Positions 11,871-23,595 of a DNA stretch of 64,000 bases are shown here, one piece after another. Numbering within the stretch: position 1 is the first letter of the stretch; each line of letters opens with the position of its first letter. A program made the position numbers and the translations under genes. The notes beneath the pieces are model-generated. The model worked only from the letters and a program-made list of their open reading frames with translations. It was not told where the DNA came from and searched no databases. This DNA is from Rhyacophila brunnea (Eukaryota > Arthropoda > Insecta > Trichoptera > Rhyacophilidae), in assembly GCA_022495005.1 (NCBI GenBank), contig JAGYXB010001064.1:62001-126000 (forward strand), in the 5' to 3' direction.

Positions 11871-12669
11871 ATTAAATTGATAATTTTATTTTCAGAAATA
11901 TTGTTTCCAATCCGGATTTACTTATATGGTCCAAATAATAATTATCTATATGCCTGATTTAATATTTTTTAATTCAATGAATTACGCCAAAATGACGAAT
12001 GAAGCGGACGATACTTATGCAATTAGTAGGTATATAAAATATTTTCATTTAATTATAGATACCTACCAACATTATAGGCTTTGTATATTTTTTGTGGGTA
12101 TGGTAAAGACGGGTCGAGGGCAAGATAGCAAGCATTATATTATATTGATAAGAGGTAATATTGATATAGTTGATAAGGAACTAGGAAGGTAGTTGCATTT
12201 TTCACACACGGTTCGGTTACCTAATACAAGTTATATTTTAAAGGACGCATAGTTTACTAGTTATAGTAAAAGGGATACATATTTTACACACACATGATCT
12301 ACTGACTAGTTAGTGCCTGCAATTAATTAATTAACAAATAAATTTGTTTGTCATACATTATTTAGGTAACTAAATGATATTCAATTTTTTTTCGGTGCTG
12401 CATGGTATATTTAATAGGGAAGATACAGATAAACATTCAAGGACCTGTAATAAATATAAGTATATAGGTATACGTATGTATATAGTATATTATATTATTA
12501 TAAGTAATTTTTATTTTAACATTAGTAAATGAGTTGTGTGTATAATATTATTGAACTCTAGATAATAGTAATATTCGACTAAATTAAAAATGAGACATAC
12601 ACTTATTATAAAACAAATATGTAAGGAGTGGGTGTATCAACGTTATATTTGTATGAATAATAGTATATA
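11871..12669. other. AT-rich non-coding stretch
   Basis: No gene or repeat supported; the open frame at 11,926-12,192 has low-complexity AT-rich composition and no recognisable domain. Confidence 0.45.
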
Positions 12670-12679
12670 TTTAAATTAT

Positions 12680-12816
12680 CAGGACCAAGACTGCAACACC
12701 GGAGAAGAATGGAAATACCATTGGATATAATTTTACGAAATCCGGTTTTATTTTAATAGTTCCGGTTATCCGTCGGTTTTACGGTTTTCTCGAAACCGAT
12801 GTTTGAATCCCTGGTC
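12680..12816. mobile_element. Possible hAT-like element remnant
   Basis: The segment begins CAGGACCAAGA and ends near GAATCCCTG, with repeated CCGGTTTT/CCGGTTAT motifs inside. Clustered short subterminal repeats and CAGG...CCTG ends suggest a hAT-type origin. The 8 bp on the two sides do not match, so this is weakly supported. Confidence 0.3.
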
Positions 12817-12862
12817 TTGATTTTATAAATTGGATACTTGAGGAGGTGATGCATTTATTTAC

Positions 12863-13100
12863 CTGTGTGTGAGGATGCAACGATTGCGGGTGTTCGAGGT
12901 GGTGTGCGTCCTGCCGGGCGACGGGGGCGACGGTCTCTCGCGGCCGCCCTGCGCTCATGGCCCGCCCAAACTTCCCAGGACCTCTCCCGCCTACCCAAAC
13001 ACTCCCATGCCACCAGGATCAGTCAGATTATTTTCACCCCTTCACAGAAAAAAAAGAAAAACTACCGCCCACTGTCTGTCTCCGGGGTAGCGTCACCCCC
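12863..13100 (-). other. GC-rich patch with possible first coding exon
   Basis: The minus strand has an ATG at 12,958 followed by exactly 32 open codons (starting M-S-A-G-R-P-R-E-T-V) to CACACAG/GTAAAT, a good donor at 12,861-12,862. A polypyrimidine tract ending in CTGTGAAG lies upstream near 13,045. The plus strand is also open over this stretch (12,869-13,090). Composition is strikingly GC- and CpG-rich against the AT-rich surroundings. No protein family is recognised. It could be a 5' exon of a minus-strand gene, a promoter island or an old repeat. Confidence 0.3.
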
Positions 13101-15055
13101 GATTTTATTATTTTATACGCGAATATGCATATAACTCATCAAATTTATTTATTTTAATAATGTTTTCAATTATTTAGTTGATTAATAATTAATATATTTA
13201 ATGATTAAACTCACATATTTTTTTTAAATGAACAAAGCAAATATTAAATACTTATCGGCAGAAAATTATAACAGTATAAAAAGCTGACTAGTCACTCATA
13301 CCTACTCAGTATTTTTTTAAATACATAATGATGTTTAAAGAAAAATCACCAAACAATTTTATTCTTCACTATAGACACTAGTGAAAAGCTGCAAATTAGC
13401 CCCGCCCCCAGTAGAATTTGCATCTTAAAATAAAATCCACATTTTTATAATATATCTTTGTTATATATTCTGTTTAATTATTTTGTTTTTTTACTCATTA
13501 ATATCTATATATCAATATAATCAGATATATAAAGATATAGGCATGTATAATAGCGACACGTATTGCTAGACGGTTGAAGTATAGGAATGAGGAGATATGA
13601 CCGCATTGCGTACAGTGGCCATATAAATAATTAATGAATCAGTTTTTTACATATTTTTCTCGTTTAATGCACATTACTATCTACTAATAGTTCTTATCAC
13701 AGATCTCAACCAGATAACTCTATTTCAATAATACACACAAAACACTTCACATTTTTTTATATTGTCTCTAAACGAAAATCAATCCGGCCTGGATTTTTCC
13801 GGGCGTTACAATGATACACTGTTTTATTAAAAAGATAGTTAAAATGTTTTTCGGTTGATATTTTAGTGGTCTCGCGAAAAAACTGGCCGGGAAATTTGAC
13901 CCACATCCACTTTGATAGTTAACAGGTACCTAAGCACAGAATGAAGGTACCAGCGGCGGAAACAACCTCAAAGCTTTCGCAAAAAATTTCAAGGCGTCCG
14001 ATTATAATGGCATAACATCGACACACGATAAACTATATAAGAAACGTCGTTTATTATTTTTATGTTTATTTAAATGATTACTGATAAACTATATGGTACA
14101 TTGTACCGGGACAATATACTAAACATGTATGTACTTTGGTCCAATCAACTTTCACAGGGCCAAATAGTTTGACACTTGGCAATAACCTAACAACAAACTA
14201 ATAAATCAAAAACAGCACTGAAATAAACACGAATAACGTTTAAACTTGACAATCCATATTTGGAATATACATTTTGATGCAGATTAGTGGTGAGATTGTG
14301 TTTATGTTGGATTTAAGAGAATTTTCACCGCTTTTCCTCGAATGTCAGATTTGACACCTGCCGAGGTCGGGCGACGTCGGCTGTTTCCGGAAAGCCCCGC
14401 GTGTAGTTCGTACGTCAGAAAGGCGTCGGTTATCGATTGACCCGCGTGTCTACTATGCGTCTACGGGGCGGCGTCGGTAAAACAGACCTCCGCTTTATCC
14501 TCTCGTGTCAGGAATTTGTAGAGATATCCGCATGTGCTAATTGTTTATGACCATATTAAATTATGACGACACCATTATTTAAGTGTAACTGTCGCGTTAA
14601 ATGCAACATTAATCGATATTTTTATGGACGTACAAGCATGCCACCTAAAAGTTATTGTTATTTTGTACACACCATACTAATACAGTTGAGTCATGCAATA
14701 CTACAATTACACAGTAATAAAATAATTTCAAAATTTACTACACTTATAGAATAAAATAAGCATTAATGAATGATTCGAATTTTTCGAGCAATAAGTTTCC
14801 CAAAAACTTTAAATCACATTGATTTGTTGAATTTAAAATAAAATACATATTTTTCGCAAAATACGATCGCTTCAAAGATGTTAACGAACCCTTATTCTAT
14901 AGAGATAGAGCATAAATGTATGAAATTTAAGTAAAAAAGGATCATTAGTTTACTAATTATGTTAGCTGGAACTACAAGAAACTTCACATTGCAACTTCAT
15001 TTGAAGAGAATTTCACACTTATGATATTTTACTATAATTTCAGATTCACCTAATT
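13101..15055. other. Non-coding stretch with a mildly CpG-rich patch
   Basis: Mostly AT-rich. Between 14,330 and 14,515 CpG content rises (GGCGACGTCGG, GGGGCGGCGTCGG), which could mark an old promoter or repeat; no frame or splice signal supports a gene there. Confidence 0.4.
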
Positions 15056-15325
15056 AGTTAATTACATTCTTTTTTTTTTTTTGACCATGTCCGATCCTAA
15101 TATGATCATATGGGCCTCTACAGAGTAGAGGTTTGTATTAACAGGTTTTGTTTTTACGAGAAATGGATGTCAGCCACTTACTCAACCTATTAGGTCCATA
15201 CCCTGACTCACACACAAATTGAAAAACAATATGTGTATTTGCCAGACCCAGGATTCGAACCTGGGACCCACGGCATGATAGTCCAACGCTTATGCCGCGC
15301 GGCCACCGTGGGCAGTTAATTACAT
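15056..15325 (-). mobile_element. SINE family A, full-length with perfect TSD
   Basis: A 246-bp element (15,068-15,313) lies between two perfect copies of AGTTAATTACAT (15,056-15,067 and 15,314-15,325). On the minus strand it starts with a tRNA-like promoter: an A-box region GTGGCCGCGCGGCATAAGCG and a B-box GGTTCGAATCC. The body contains TTTCTCGTAAAAAC and GATCGGACATGGTC, and it ends in a poly(A) run (T-run at 15,070 on the plus strand). It would be transcribed by RNA polymerase III and moved by a partner LINE. Confidence 0.9.
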
Positions 15326-15695
15326 ACGACATGATTATTCGTGCAGATATTTCAAAAATAAATCTTGAATACTTAACTTCATAGGATTGGATAATATATA
15401 CTTAATTAAATTTGACATCAGTTTGATATTTCACGAAAGAACCTCAATTATCAACGTAGACATTTGAATAAAAAATTTCGCTATAAATAAATACGTGTGG
15501 AAAGATACTTCATTGCCAATTTATTTATTACCACTATGTTTACCTTGTTACCACTATGTTTAAGATGAATAATCACGTAAAACACCGAATGCGTACACAG
15601 GTAATATTAAGCAACAGACTTCAAACCGTATATAATGATTGTTTGATTTGAAAATCGAACTACCTTCAAAACTCGTCATACAGAATGCGTATTAG

Positions 15696-15804
15696 CACAA
15701 TGCTTACGGGCCCTTTTAATTAATTTAGTAATTAAAGTGTTAATTTGCATTTGAAAAGTAATTAGCAAAAACACAATTTTGTGCGGCCCGTAAGCTATGG
15801 GTTA
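15696..15804. repeat. Short dispersed repeat with GCTTACGGGCC ends (copy 1)
   Basis: About 105 bp almost identical (two differences noted by eye) to 23,596-23,702. The ends carry GCTTACGGGCC and its complement GGCCCGTAAGC, enclosing an AT-rich centre, as in a MITE. No clear duplication flanks it. Confidence 0.7.
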
Positions 15805-16504
15805 AGCCTCCTTCCTTCCATCTAGAAACAAAAAAAATGGATTACTTTTACTATTTTATACTTAGGTAAGTACATATTATGTACCATGACAGTTTAGTTT
15901 CTACATAAAGAATATAAAAAAAATTGATTTGATGAAATTTGAAGTATTCACTATTTATTCGATGAGGTTAAATGGTTAAAAGAACACTTTAATAGTTTAA
16001 TAAGTAAGACCGGGATAGCTGGACTGCACCACGTAATATTTGAAATAAGTAAATATAATAAATCAATAATAATTAAGAAAAAATCCTGAATTTATATACC
16101 CTTGATTAAACCTTTTTGTACAATATGAATGGAATCAGTACAGTCTTATCTTCGATAACTTACATACAGCTAGGTATTATAAATAACACTGCCTTGATGA
16201 TATTTTGAACTACAGTGTAAGAAAATCCCGATTAGATTTTCCAATCAAATACATAGGTACTTACAGAAGCAATGTTGATTTCTCAGTACTCAAGATATTC
16301 ATTTGGATATATCACAATACGTGCTATGTAATTTTATTTCATTTATTCATTTTACACTGCAAAAAAAGAAATCAATATAAATTGATTATGTCATCATAAG
16401 GATGAGCATTAAAATGTTCAATAAAAGTACTACAGATACAGCATAATTTTTAATCGTGTTAGTGGAAGTCTATTACAGCGAGAAGGTATTGTGATCATAC
16501 CAAA
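15805..16504. other. AT-rich non-coding stretch
   Basis: Nothing recognisable on either strand. Confidence 0.5.
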
Positions 16505-16942
16505 TTTTAATTATATTGTCGTTTTATATATGGCTGCGAGACGTGGGCCCTCAACACGAGAGATGTCCAAAGGCTAAGAGTCACACAGCGAGGCATGGAG
16601 AGGTGCATGTTGGAAATCACGCGAAAGGACCGTAAGAGAAACGAATGGGTTAGGAAGCAGACAAGAGTACGCGATGTAATAGACGTTGCCAAACAGCTGA
16701 AATGGAGATGGGCGGGGCACATTGCTCGCCGAAAGGACGGCCGCTGGACAAATGCTGTCATCCAATGGTACCCAAGGGGTACGAAACGGCCACAGGGTCG
16801 CCCTAAAAGCCGCTGATTGACGAACTGGTAAAGTTCGGCGGAAATACGTGGCAGCGAACGACACAGGACCCAGAGAGTTGGAGAAAGCTTGGGGAGGCCT
16901 TCATCCAGCAGTGGATTGACCCCGGCTGATGATGATGATATA
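16505..16942 (+). mobile_element. 5'-truncated RTE-type retrotransposon 3' end
   Basis: The frame begins YGCETWALNTRDVQRLRV and runs through WRWAGHIARRKDGRW and GRPKSR, the C-terminal part of an RTE-like reverse transcriptase polyprotein. At 16,814-16,816 a TGA interrupts the frame (consistent with a small deletion in the expected SRWTDEL). In a shifted frame the original C-terminus continues TDELVKFGGNTWQ to FIQQWIDPG and a TGA at 16,927-16,929. The tail is GATGATGATGATA. The catalytic domain is missing. This family differs from the 3,195-3,750 copy (WAGHVVR, TAA tail) and matches the fragments at 9,408 and 25,950. Confidence 0.87.
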
Positions 16943-19273
16943 AAGAAAAATCATTTTATTTAAATCAAATAAAAAAACATTAGAGTTATGAATTATTCTA
17001 AATAACTATATTTTAATGATAACATATTTATAAAATAATATATAATAATAAAATTAAATTCACATTTTAAAAGATTTCTTTTAAATTATTATCGGTTTAT
17101 CTTTTTATTATTTTTTTTTCTTTTTAAGGTTTTTAGATACTTAAGATTATTTAAGCAATTTATATAAATAATGTCAATAGATGCCCCTAGTAAGTTAACA
17201 CTCCCTTAAAAACTCTGTTCCTACTGTTTACTAAAAACTGTTCGAGGTAGTAGACGAGAAAGTAAAATTCGCCATGATCCTAGCTGAAATCCAATAGGTG
17301 ATGGCATAAGAAGAAGGAAACTATTCTAAAAATCCATGATGTCATTCAAAAGCACCATTTTCTATTTCCAATTTCCAAACCGTAATACCCCATATCCGTA
17401 GATAGATAACTATTGACCTCTACGTGATATATTTACTTCAATACATTCACAGTCGGTGCGTAGAGCGAAAGCTAGATCCTCTACGCGGGTAGCGGGCGCG
17501 AAAATAACACATTTTATTTCCGGATCTACACCGAGTTGAAAGTACACAAAGAAAATGGGAATCAGAACAAACGGAGAAATACTACATCGGTTTAATGAAA
17601 TACCTCACACTCGCGAAAGCCTTACGCTCTTTGTTTTTTTATTCCTCCGTTTTTCCTTCGTTCGTATTTTTATACCGACAACAATCATTACGCCACATCA
17701 ACATCACAGATATGGTTAACGGGATTCTACCGTCAATTGCAAAAATACGCAACACTTTCGCCCCATATTCCGCCACGTAAATGCGTAATAAAAACATATT
17801 CTTAGCATCACAATATTCAAACTCATTTGAGTTTTTAATAATAACTTAAGAAAAAACTTGATAGATTTAATAATATTACAGAATTAATCATATACATATT
17901 AAACAATTTCTTTTATTCAGCGAATGATTCACAAAATTTGAGTAAGTAATATTCTATATAACGCAATTTGATAATCATTTCATGTAAGAACTACTAGTTA
18001 AAATTCGTCGGATGCCAGTAGTTTAACCAAGTCACGTCGGGCGTCGTATTTTTTCAGAAACGATTTTTTCCTGTAGATAAGTATATCTGAGGTGTTTTCA
18101 AACTATGTATATTCAATATATATATTAGGATTTTTAACACTACACTTTTGGAGTAGGTAAATGCTTCCCTTTTTTGCGTAAAAGATTTGTATACTTAGGT
18201 ATATATTCTCGAAACTGTGCTGGAGCGCTTTTTAGCGCCTGAATGATGTCATCAAAAGGGACTTTCAATTGCGATTAAATCTTCTTCCATTACAAATAAA
18301 AAAGAGATCTAAAAACTTGGAGTATGATAGTATTCACAGCGTAACTAGAATAATTGAGCCCCTATACAGACAACATAATATAAGAGTCCCCCTAAATGTT
18401 TCTAAAAAAATCAAAACCTCTAGTTGGCTTTTCCATATATTTTTCTCATCGAAAATCAATATATAGTGCTTTTTTAGCTTCCCTAATATTACAAAATGGA
18501 ACATTTATCTAACGGACTGCGATTTAGGGCCCCTTATCTGGCCGGGTCCAAATGCCTCACATGCTCTTGCTATCGTATATCTACGCCACTTGTAAAGAGA
18601 GCTGCTTGCTGAGCATAACGCGTATGCACCAAAAACGGAATAGTTGGATAAGTGAATAAAAAGGGTAGGTGATGCAATAAAGATAGCTAAAAACCTAAAA
18701 GGAAAATAGAAACAACACATACCTACATCAAAAAAATCGACAAACAAATCTAGTCATGCCAATGGTACCAAAAAGTTGTAAAGCTTAGGCATAAAGCCCA
18801 CCAACGCGGCGCTCGGTGCGCTCTCTACGAAGTAGGCCCCCTCCCACCCGCGCATTACTCTTCACTTATGTAATAAGGGGCTCAAGGAGCACAAAATAAT
18901 TATTATTATCAGCGTCTCTCATAACAAAGCAATAAAAATATTATTAAATTTCTCGGGGCTTGTAATTAATATTCAGGATGACATCATTATATCAGCGAAA
19001 TATCGGACACGCAATAACTAAACAAAGAGTTCACTGTTATTAAATAATGGCTTCTCGCCCGTCTATCGACGACGCTTCCAGGAGCGTGATTTTGCTTGCC
19101 GTGTTCAATGAATGGACTACGATGTATTTTCGTTAATTCGTATCGCTGAGAAGCCAAAAAACAATGAATCATGGGGCAGGCGGGCACAATGCGTCGTCAA
19201 ATCCAGTGTGCGCTGGCGTATTTGATTACGTTGTATTTTCGATGATTCACATAGAATATGCGCGAGTGGACTT
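16943..19273. other. Non-coding stretch
   Basis: Predominantly AT-rich. Slightly GC-richer patches at 17,440-17,500 and 18,780-18,860 have CpG-containing text but no supported frame or RNA. Confidence 0.4.
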
Positions 19274-19450
19274 TATGCCTTATGGTACGTTTACATTTGA
19301 CACTAATATCGTCATATTTATGTATGACACCATATTCACATAGTGTAAACAGTAATTATATTTGTATCAGCCACTTATTTTGCGTGTGTCGACACTCACC
19401 TGCCATTTATTCCAACTACTTATATACGTAAATGTAAACACCGCGTATAC
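19274..19450. repeat. Sequence bounded by GTTTACATTT inverted ends
   Basis: Near 19,284 the text is ACGTTTACATTTGACAC and near 19,430-19,445 it is TACGTAAATGTAAACACCGC, roughly inverted copies. A related GGTGTTTACAT reads on the minus strand near 20,290. These could be terminal or subterminal parts of the PIF/Harbinger element whose transposase remnant lies at 20,010-20,361. No TSD could be read, so the link is an inference. Confidence 0.35.
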
Positions 19451-19665
19451 GACAAGTCCGAACTTGCAGCGATATATCACCGAAGTTGAGCTGCCGTCTA
19501 CTTTTATGTCAAGCATCTGACACATTATTCGTAGTTTGACAGCTGGTGAAGTTGATATTATTTCGGAAACAGTATGCAATAAATTATTATCCATGATGAG
19601 TGATAAAAAGGAAGTTAAAGACAGATATCGACGAATTAATTGATCGATATTATTTAATATTATTA

Positions 19666-19901
19666 GACTTCACGGTAAAAGTGCACTATTCGGAACGGCC
19701 CTCAAAAATCAACTTTTTTAAAAGTAACTGCTATAAACACTAGATATATGGATAGAATGACATTTTGGCGCTTTATAAATATATTCAATTCATAAGGAAT
19801 AAGCATCAATTTCACGTAGAAATATAGTTTCTCCAAGTGGACTCATCAAAATGATTGATTTTTGAGGGCCGTTCCAAATAGTGCACTTTTATCGACTTCA
19901 C
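19666..19901. mobile_element. MITE with long TIRs and perfect 8-bp TSD
   Basis: A 220-bp element (19,674-19,893) is flanked by GACTTCAC at 19,666-19,673 and 19,894-19,901. The TIRs are about 37 bp (GGTAAAAGTGCACTATTCGG on the left, GATAAAAGTGCACTATTTGG as the complement of the right, then AACGGCCCTCAAAAATCAA on both). An 8-bp TSD is made by hAT, P and Merlin elements; the leading G fits Merlin better than hAT, but the superfamily is open. No coding capacity. Confidence 0.85.
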
Positions 19902-20009
19902 ATTTAAAGTTAATTTAAGTGGGTAGGTAGGTATGTAAAACTATCGATTTCAAAAACTATACCTTATTTATTAGTTTTTTTAAATTTTATGTGTAGTAAG
20001 TACCTATAA

Positions 20010-20361
20010 TATTTTATATTGCCAAGATAACTCTCCTTGAGAACTGTCAAAACATTCCCAAAATTCTCCTCGTACATCTTTTGCATCCAAGGAATAATTA
20101 ATTTTTACTTCCTTGCTGTTCTAGAGGTAATAGGTTATGTGTTGATTCCTCATTTTGCCAACTTCCATATTCTATTTCACCTGTTTCGATATTCTCTTCA
20201 TCAAAAAATATTGATAAGAGAATACAACTGACAACGTTTTTGAGAAGTATACGAAATAAATGTCCGAATAAGTTACAATGCCATATGTAAACACCGCATA
20301 TATTTATTCCAATGTTGCCATTGAATAAAGTGTCGAGACTCGCTACAGTGGTCTCAATCAT
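20010..20361 (-). pseudogene. PIF/Harbinger transposase C-terminal remnant
   Basis: On the minus strand an open frame from 20,361 runs through FFDEENIETGEIEYGSWQ to GSKN and a stop at 20,098-20,100. After a small frame shift the sequence continues YSLDAKDVREEFWECFDSS then QGELSWQ and a TAG. The acidic spacer followed by (V/I)R-EEF--YF-----G---WQ is the usual C-terminal end of PIF/Harbinger DDE transposases. The catalytic DDE residues are not visible, so only the C-terminal third remains and it is frameshifted. Upstream (minus strand) lies a hydrophobic stretch of uncertain homology. The 220-bp MITE at 19,674 lies just downstream. This is a recognition by motif, not by alignment. Confidence 0.62.
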
Positions 20362-20744
20362 TGTAAAATGATTGTAAATCGATGAAAATCAGAAGTTCGC
20401 AATACGGCTTACCCCGCCGCCTGGTGAGGTCAGTGCTATAATATTATTTTGTGTGACACATAAAACCTAAGGACCCATCTTTGAAATTTAAATTAATTAT
20501 AATGCTTTTTCTTCAAGAGTATCAGCTGCCTGTTATTTTTAATACAATGGGATCTGTCATTTTTACGCATGAATTTCGTCGTTTCCGTTTGCGCATCGAT
20601 TGATAAATATTATTATATTATTGGTAAAAATATTAATAAAAACCGAAGAAAATACGCGTTTTTAATATTATATAATATATATTTAGGTATTTGTAAAACT
20701 TTTTGAAAAAAAATATCTTTTAAATTATATATCTATTTTTTTCT

Positions 20745-20809
20745 CTTCAACACAAAACATTCGCGTGCCATGCAAAATCATCTCGCGTGCCATAGGTTCG
20801 CCATCCCTG
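20745..20809. mobile_element. hAT-like right terminus (truncated)
   Basis: The text TTCGCGTGCCATGCAAAATC followed by TCTCGCGTGCCATAGGTTCG and CCATCCCTG reads in reverse as CAGGGATGGCGAACCTATGG, a common end of hAT-type elements. The opposite end is not found upstream, so this is a fragment. Confidence 0.6.
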
Positions 20810-21289
20810 ACATATCTGATATTACATTCTAGTTAAATAATTTCGGCCATCGAGATTTTGCCATTCTCTTCAGCTTTCCAAATTTCGTCTTTTGGGATTT
20901 CGACCTTCGTTATATCGGTTTACGGGGTTTCCACCAAAATCACAAAGAAAACATATTAATTATGCTTAGGACTATATTTGAAACCAATAATTATCAGCAT
21001 ACTAACTAATATGTAATATGAACACTTATAAAATTATAAATTATAAAATAAAAACCTCCGTACGCATAAGCGTAATATAATAATAAATTATTCTTGAAAT
21101 TATTTTCTTTTATTAATATTTATTTTTATTACGAGTGTACGAGTAATTTTAGTTATTTAGTAAGTGCCTAACTTTATTAATATCATCATTTATGTCAATG
21201 TTTTATCAATTTGTATTCTAAAAGAAATGCTTACATATTATAGTACCTACAGACACAAAAAATATCGTATAATCGGATTTGCAGTGAAT
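20810..21289. other. AT-rich non-coding stretch
   Basis: Nothing recognisable. Confidence 0.5.
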
Positions 21290-21709
21290 AGTTTAATCAT
21301 GAAACCTACACTCTGAAGCGAACCCTCAGACTAGGATCTCCGGCAGGCCCCCTCCCTACCTATCGCTAAGATTAAAGGCAATGTGACGTACTACATTCAC
21401 GTTTTTCATATTGTATTTCAGGTCAAATTAATGGTATCTAATCATTGTATTATTAGCGATTTTTTTATATTTTTAATACATCTACCACTTTAATAATGGA
21501 GTTGTCGAGGTATTAACAGACAATAATCAAAAATTACATTACACAATCATATAATTTTAAAATTTAATGGTAATTAAGTAAAACAGCGGCGCAGGCGACT
21601 TTTTTTACTATTAAAGCAAATTTGTTATGTGTTTTTATCTCAATTATCTGGTCACTTGCCTGGCCCCTCCAGAGCCCGGACCCCCAGTTGTGGGGACCAT
21701 AAGTTTTAT
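21290..21709 (+). mobile_element. hAT-like miniature element, family 1 (decayed copy)
   Basis: A 404-bp element (21,298-21,701) lies between AGTTTAAT (21,290-21,297) and AGTTTTAT (21,702-21,709), 7 of 8 bases equal. It aligns along its whole length with 28,536-28,942: CTGAAGCG near the left end, CCTACCTATCGCT, GCGCAGGCGACTTTTTTT, and a right end GTTGTGGGGACCATA. The TIRs have lost several bases (CATGAAACCTAC against CATGGCCCCCAC), so it is older than the 28.5-kb copy. Confidence 0.83.
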
Positions 21710-22469
21710 ATAATAAATATTTGTATCGGTGAGGTTAAAAGCAAAATATTTTATAGGTACGTTATTTTAATTTAATTTCATACTGAAACAACAACATACC
21801 AATTCATGATAAATAAATGAATAGTAGTCGAAAATAATAACAGAATTTCCTTTTTTGTCTCAACTGAAAAAGATGAGTTTTTTGTATAGCCCAGTAATCT
21901 TCTTGGATTCAGAATATTCAGAATTCAAATAGTTATCAATGTATATTTCAGATGATGTTAAATTTAGTTGACATTACTTAAACTTAATAGTTATCAAATA
22001 CCAACATCTTATTTACAAATTACTTTATAACTATCCCTCATAAATATTCAGCATAGTATAAATCATTTGCAGCTGTTATCGTTACAGAAACCATTTCCAA
22101 GACCTCATTCTCATTAGGGAGAGGAAGAGATGAAATCTGCCTTTCCGGTTCTCTAATTATTCTACTTGACAATAATTTGCAAACTCACTTACAATTGACG
22201 CGTGCTATGTTATGTCCAAATGTCGGAAACTTGATATACTTAATAATATTACTAATGCATTAACAAAAAATAAATAAATGACAGTTATTAAAATCGTAAG
22301 GGGTAATTTCAGATACTTATTCCAATTTTGAAATAGTTCGATACCTACTTATTTTATACAAGATTTTTAAAACAAATGAAAACAGCATTTACTGTCATTT
22401 GTAATACACACTGGCGGAGAGTGGATAAATTTTTATATGTTTTATATTATTATTTCCAAAAAGAACATA
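21710..22469. other. AT-rich non-coding stretch
   Basis: No supported feature. Confidence 0.5.
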
Positions 22470-22664
22470 ATATGGGTCTCCGCAGAGTGTAGATTTTATT
22501 AAAAGATTTATTTGTTTTTACGAGAAATTAATGTTAGCCAATTTCTCAACATATCCAGTCCAAACATACATTGAAAAATAACATGTGAATTTATCAGACC
22601 CGGGATTCGAACTTGGGACCCACAGCATTATAGGTCGACACGCCACCGCTCGGCCGTCGTGGGC
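22470..22664 (-). mobile_element. SINE family A (older copy)
   Basis: Aligns with the 15,068-15,313 SINE in the same orientation: GGGTCTCCGCAGAGTGTAGA, TTTTTACGAGAAATTAATGT, and on the minus strand a B-box GTTCGAATCCCGGG. Numerous substitutions are visible and I could not read a TSD. Confidence 0.8.
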
Positions 22665-23595
22665 GTAACAATGAATTTTAAAACAAATCGGGGTTTAATA
22701 GTGATACCTAACTGATAATAATATCTAAACAAAATTTTCTATGTTTCAAACATTTTATCTCCCCCTTGTCAAAGCTGTTGAATGTCAGATACGTGGTGTT
22801 AATATTAGAAGATAGATTTTAAACAAAATTTAGAACTAATTATTAAACTTTGTATACCTACTAATATTATTTTTACTATCAAATAGCAATTTTCATATCG
22901 CACCGTATTTGATCCCATCAGGAGTAGTACTGGGCAGCTAGTAAAGTATCAGTATTATTTTTAATTCGATATTTTAAAGGATATATAAGTTGATTTATTT
23001 TACTCTAATACTTGCAGAAGTTTTTCTCAATCCACTTCTAGTTGACGATTGGTTTTAGTCTCCTTCTTCAGTTTTTAATACTATGAATCAATTATTACAA
23101 TTATTGTGAAAAATTTCCCTGTGCAATAAGCCGCCATTGGTTATTACGATAATAAATATATGTTTCCAGATTTTTGTATGCGTCGGTAATTTCTTAAACT
23201 AATATATCGGTACTTCCTAACGAAGCGACAGCATTTTCTGCATCATAAAAAACTGTCAGTGCATTCAAAAGCTGTAATATTTGGATACGTTCTTCCATTT
23301 GCCACCATTTATTAAGTTGCGCCCCTTAGCAACGAATGACCTACCTACCGTCCATAGTATTTTTCTGAGTGAATACACAGCAGTGGCGAAGGGTGGAGAT
23401 CAGTGCAAAGTTATGAAGCATATACTCTGCCTACCTATCTTAAACTGACAAATGCAACCAAAATCTTAAAAAAAAATACGTACATAGCATCTACTGAGGA
23501 ATAGAGCATTTCTTCAAAACCTACTCTCAAACAGCGATGGTTTTAGTTACGTGGAGGTCTGACAGGTTTGGAGACCCTCTCGTGATTTCTTTTAA
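22665..23595. other. Non-coding stretch
   Basis: AT-rich. At 23,383 a CAGTGGCGAAGGGTGGAG string matches the ends of the hAT-like element at 29,626-30,182 and may be an isolated terminus. Confidence 0.4.

Noticed and set aside
12680..12816. A complete hAT element
   Set aside because: The CAGG and CCTG ends are suggestive, but the flanking 8-mers (TAAATTAT, GTCTTGAT) do not match; kept only as a low-confidence remnant.
15200..15313. A tRNA gene suggested by the B-box GGTTCGAATCC
   Set aside because: Stems do not pair as a full cloverleaf, the unit continues into a 246-bp body with poly(A) and TSDs, and related copies exist: it is a SINE.
16507..16864. Two minus-strand frames opposite the RTE fragment
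   Set aside because: They are antisense shadows of the plus-strand reverse transcriptase C-terminus, which carries clear family motifs.
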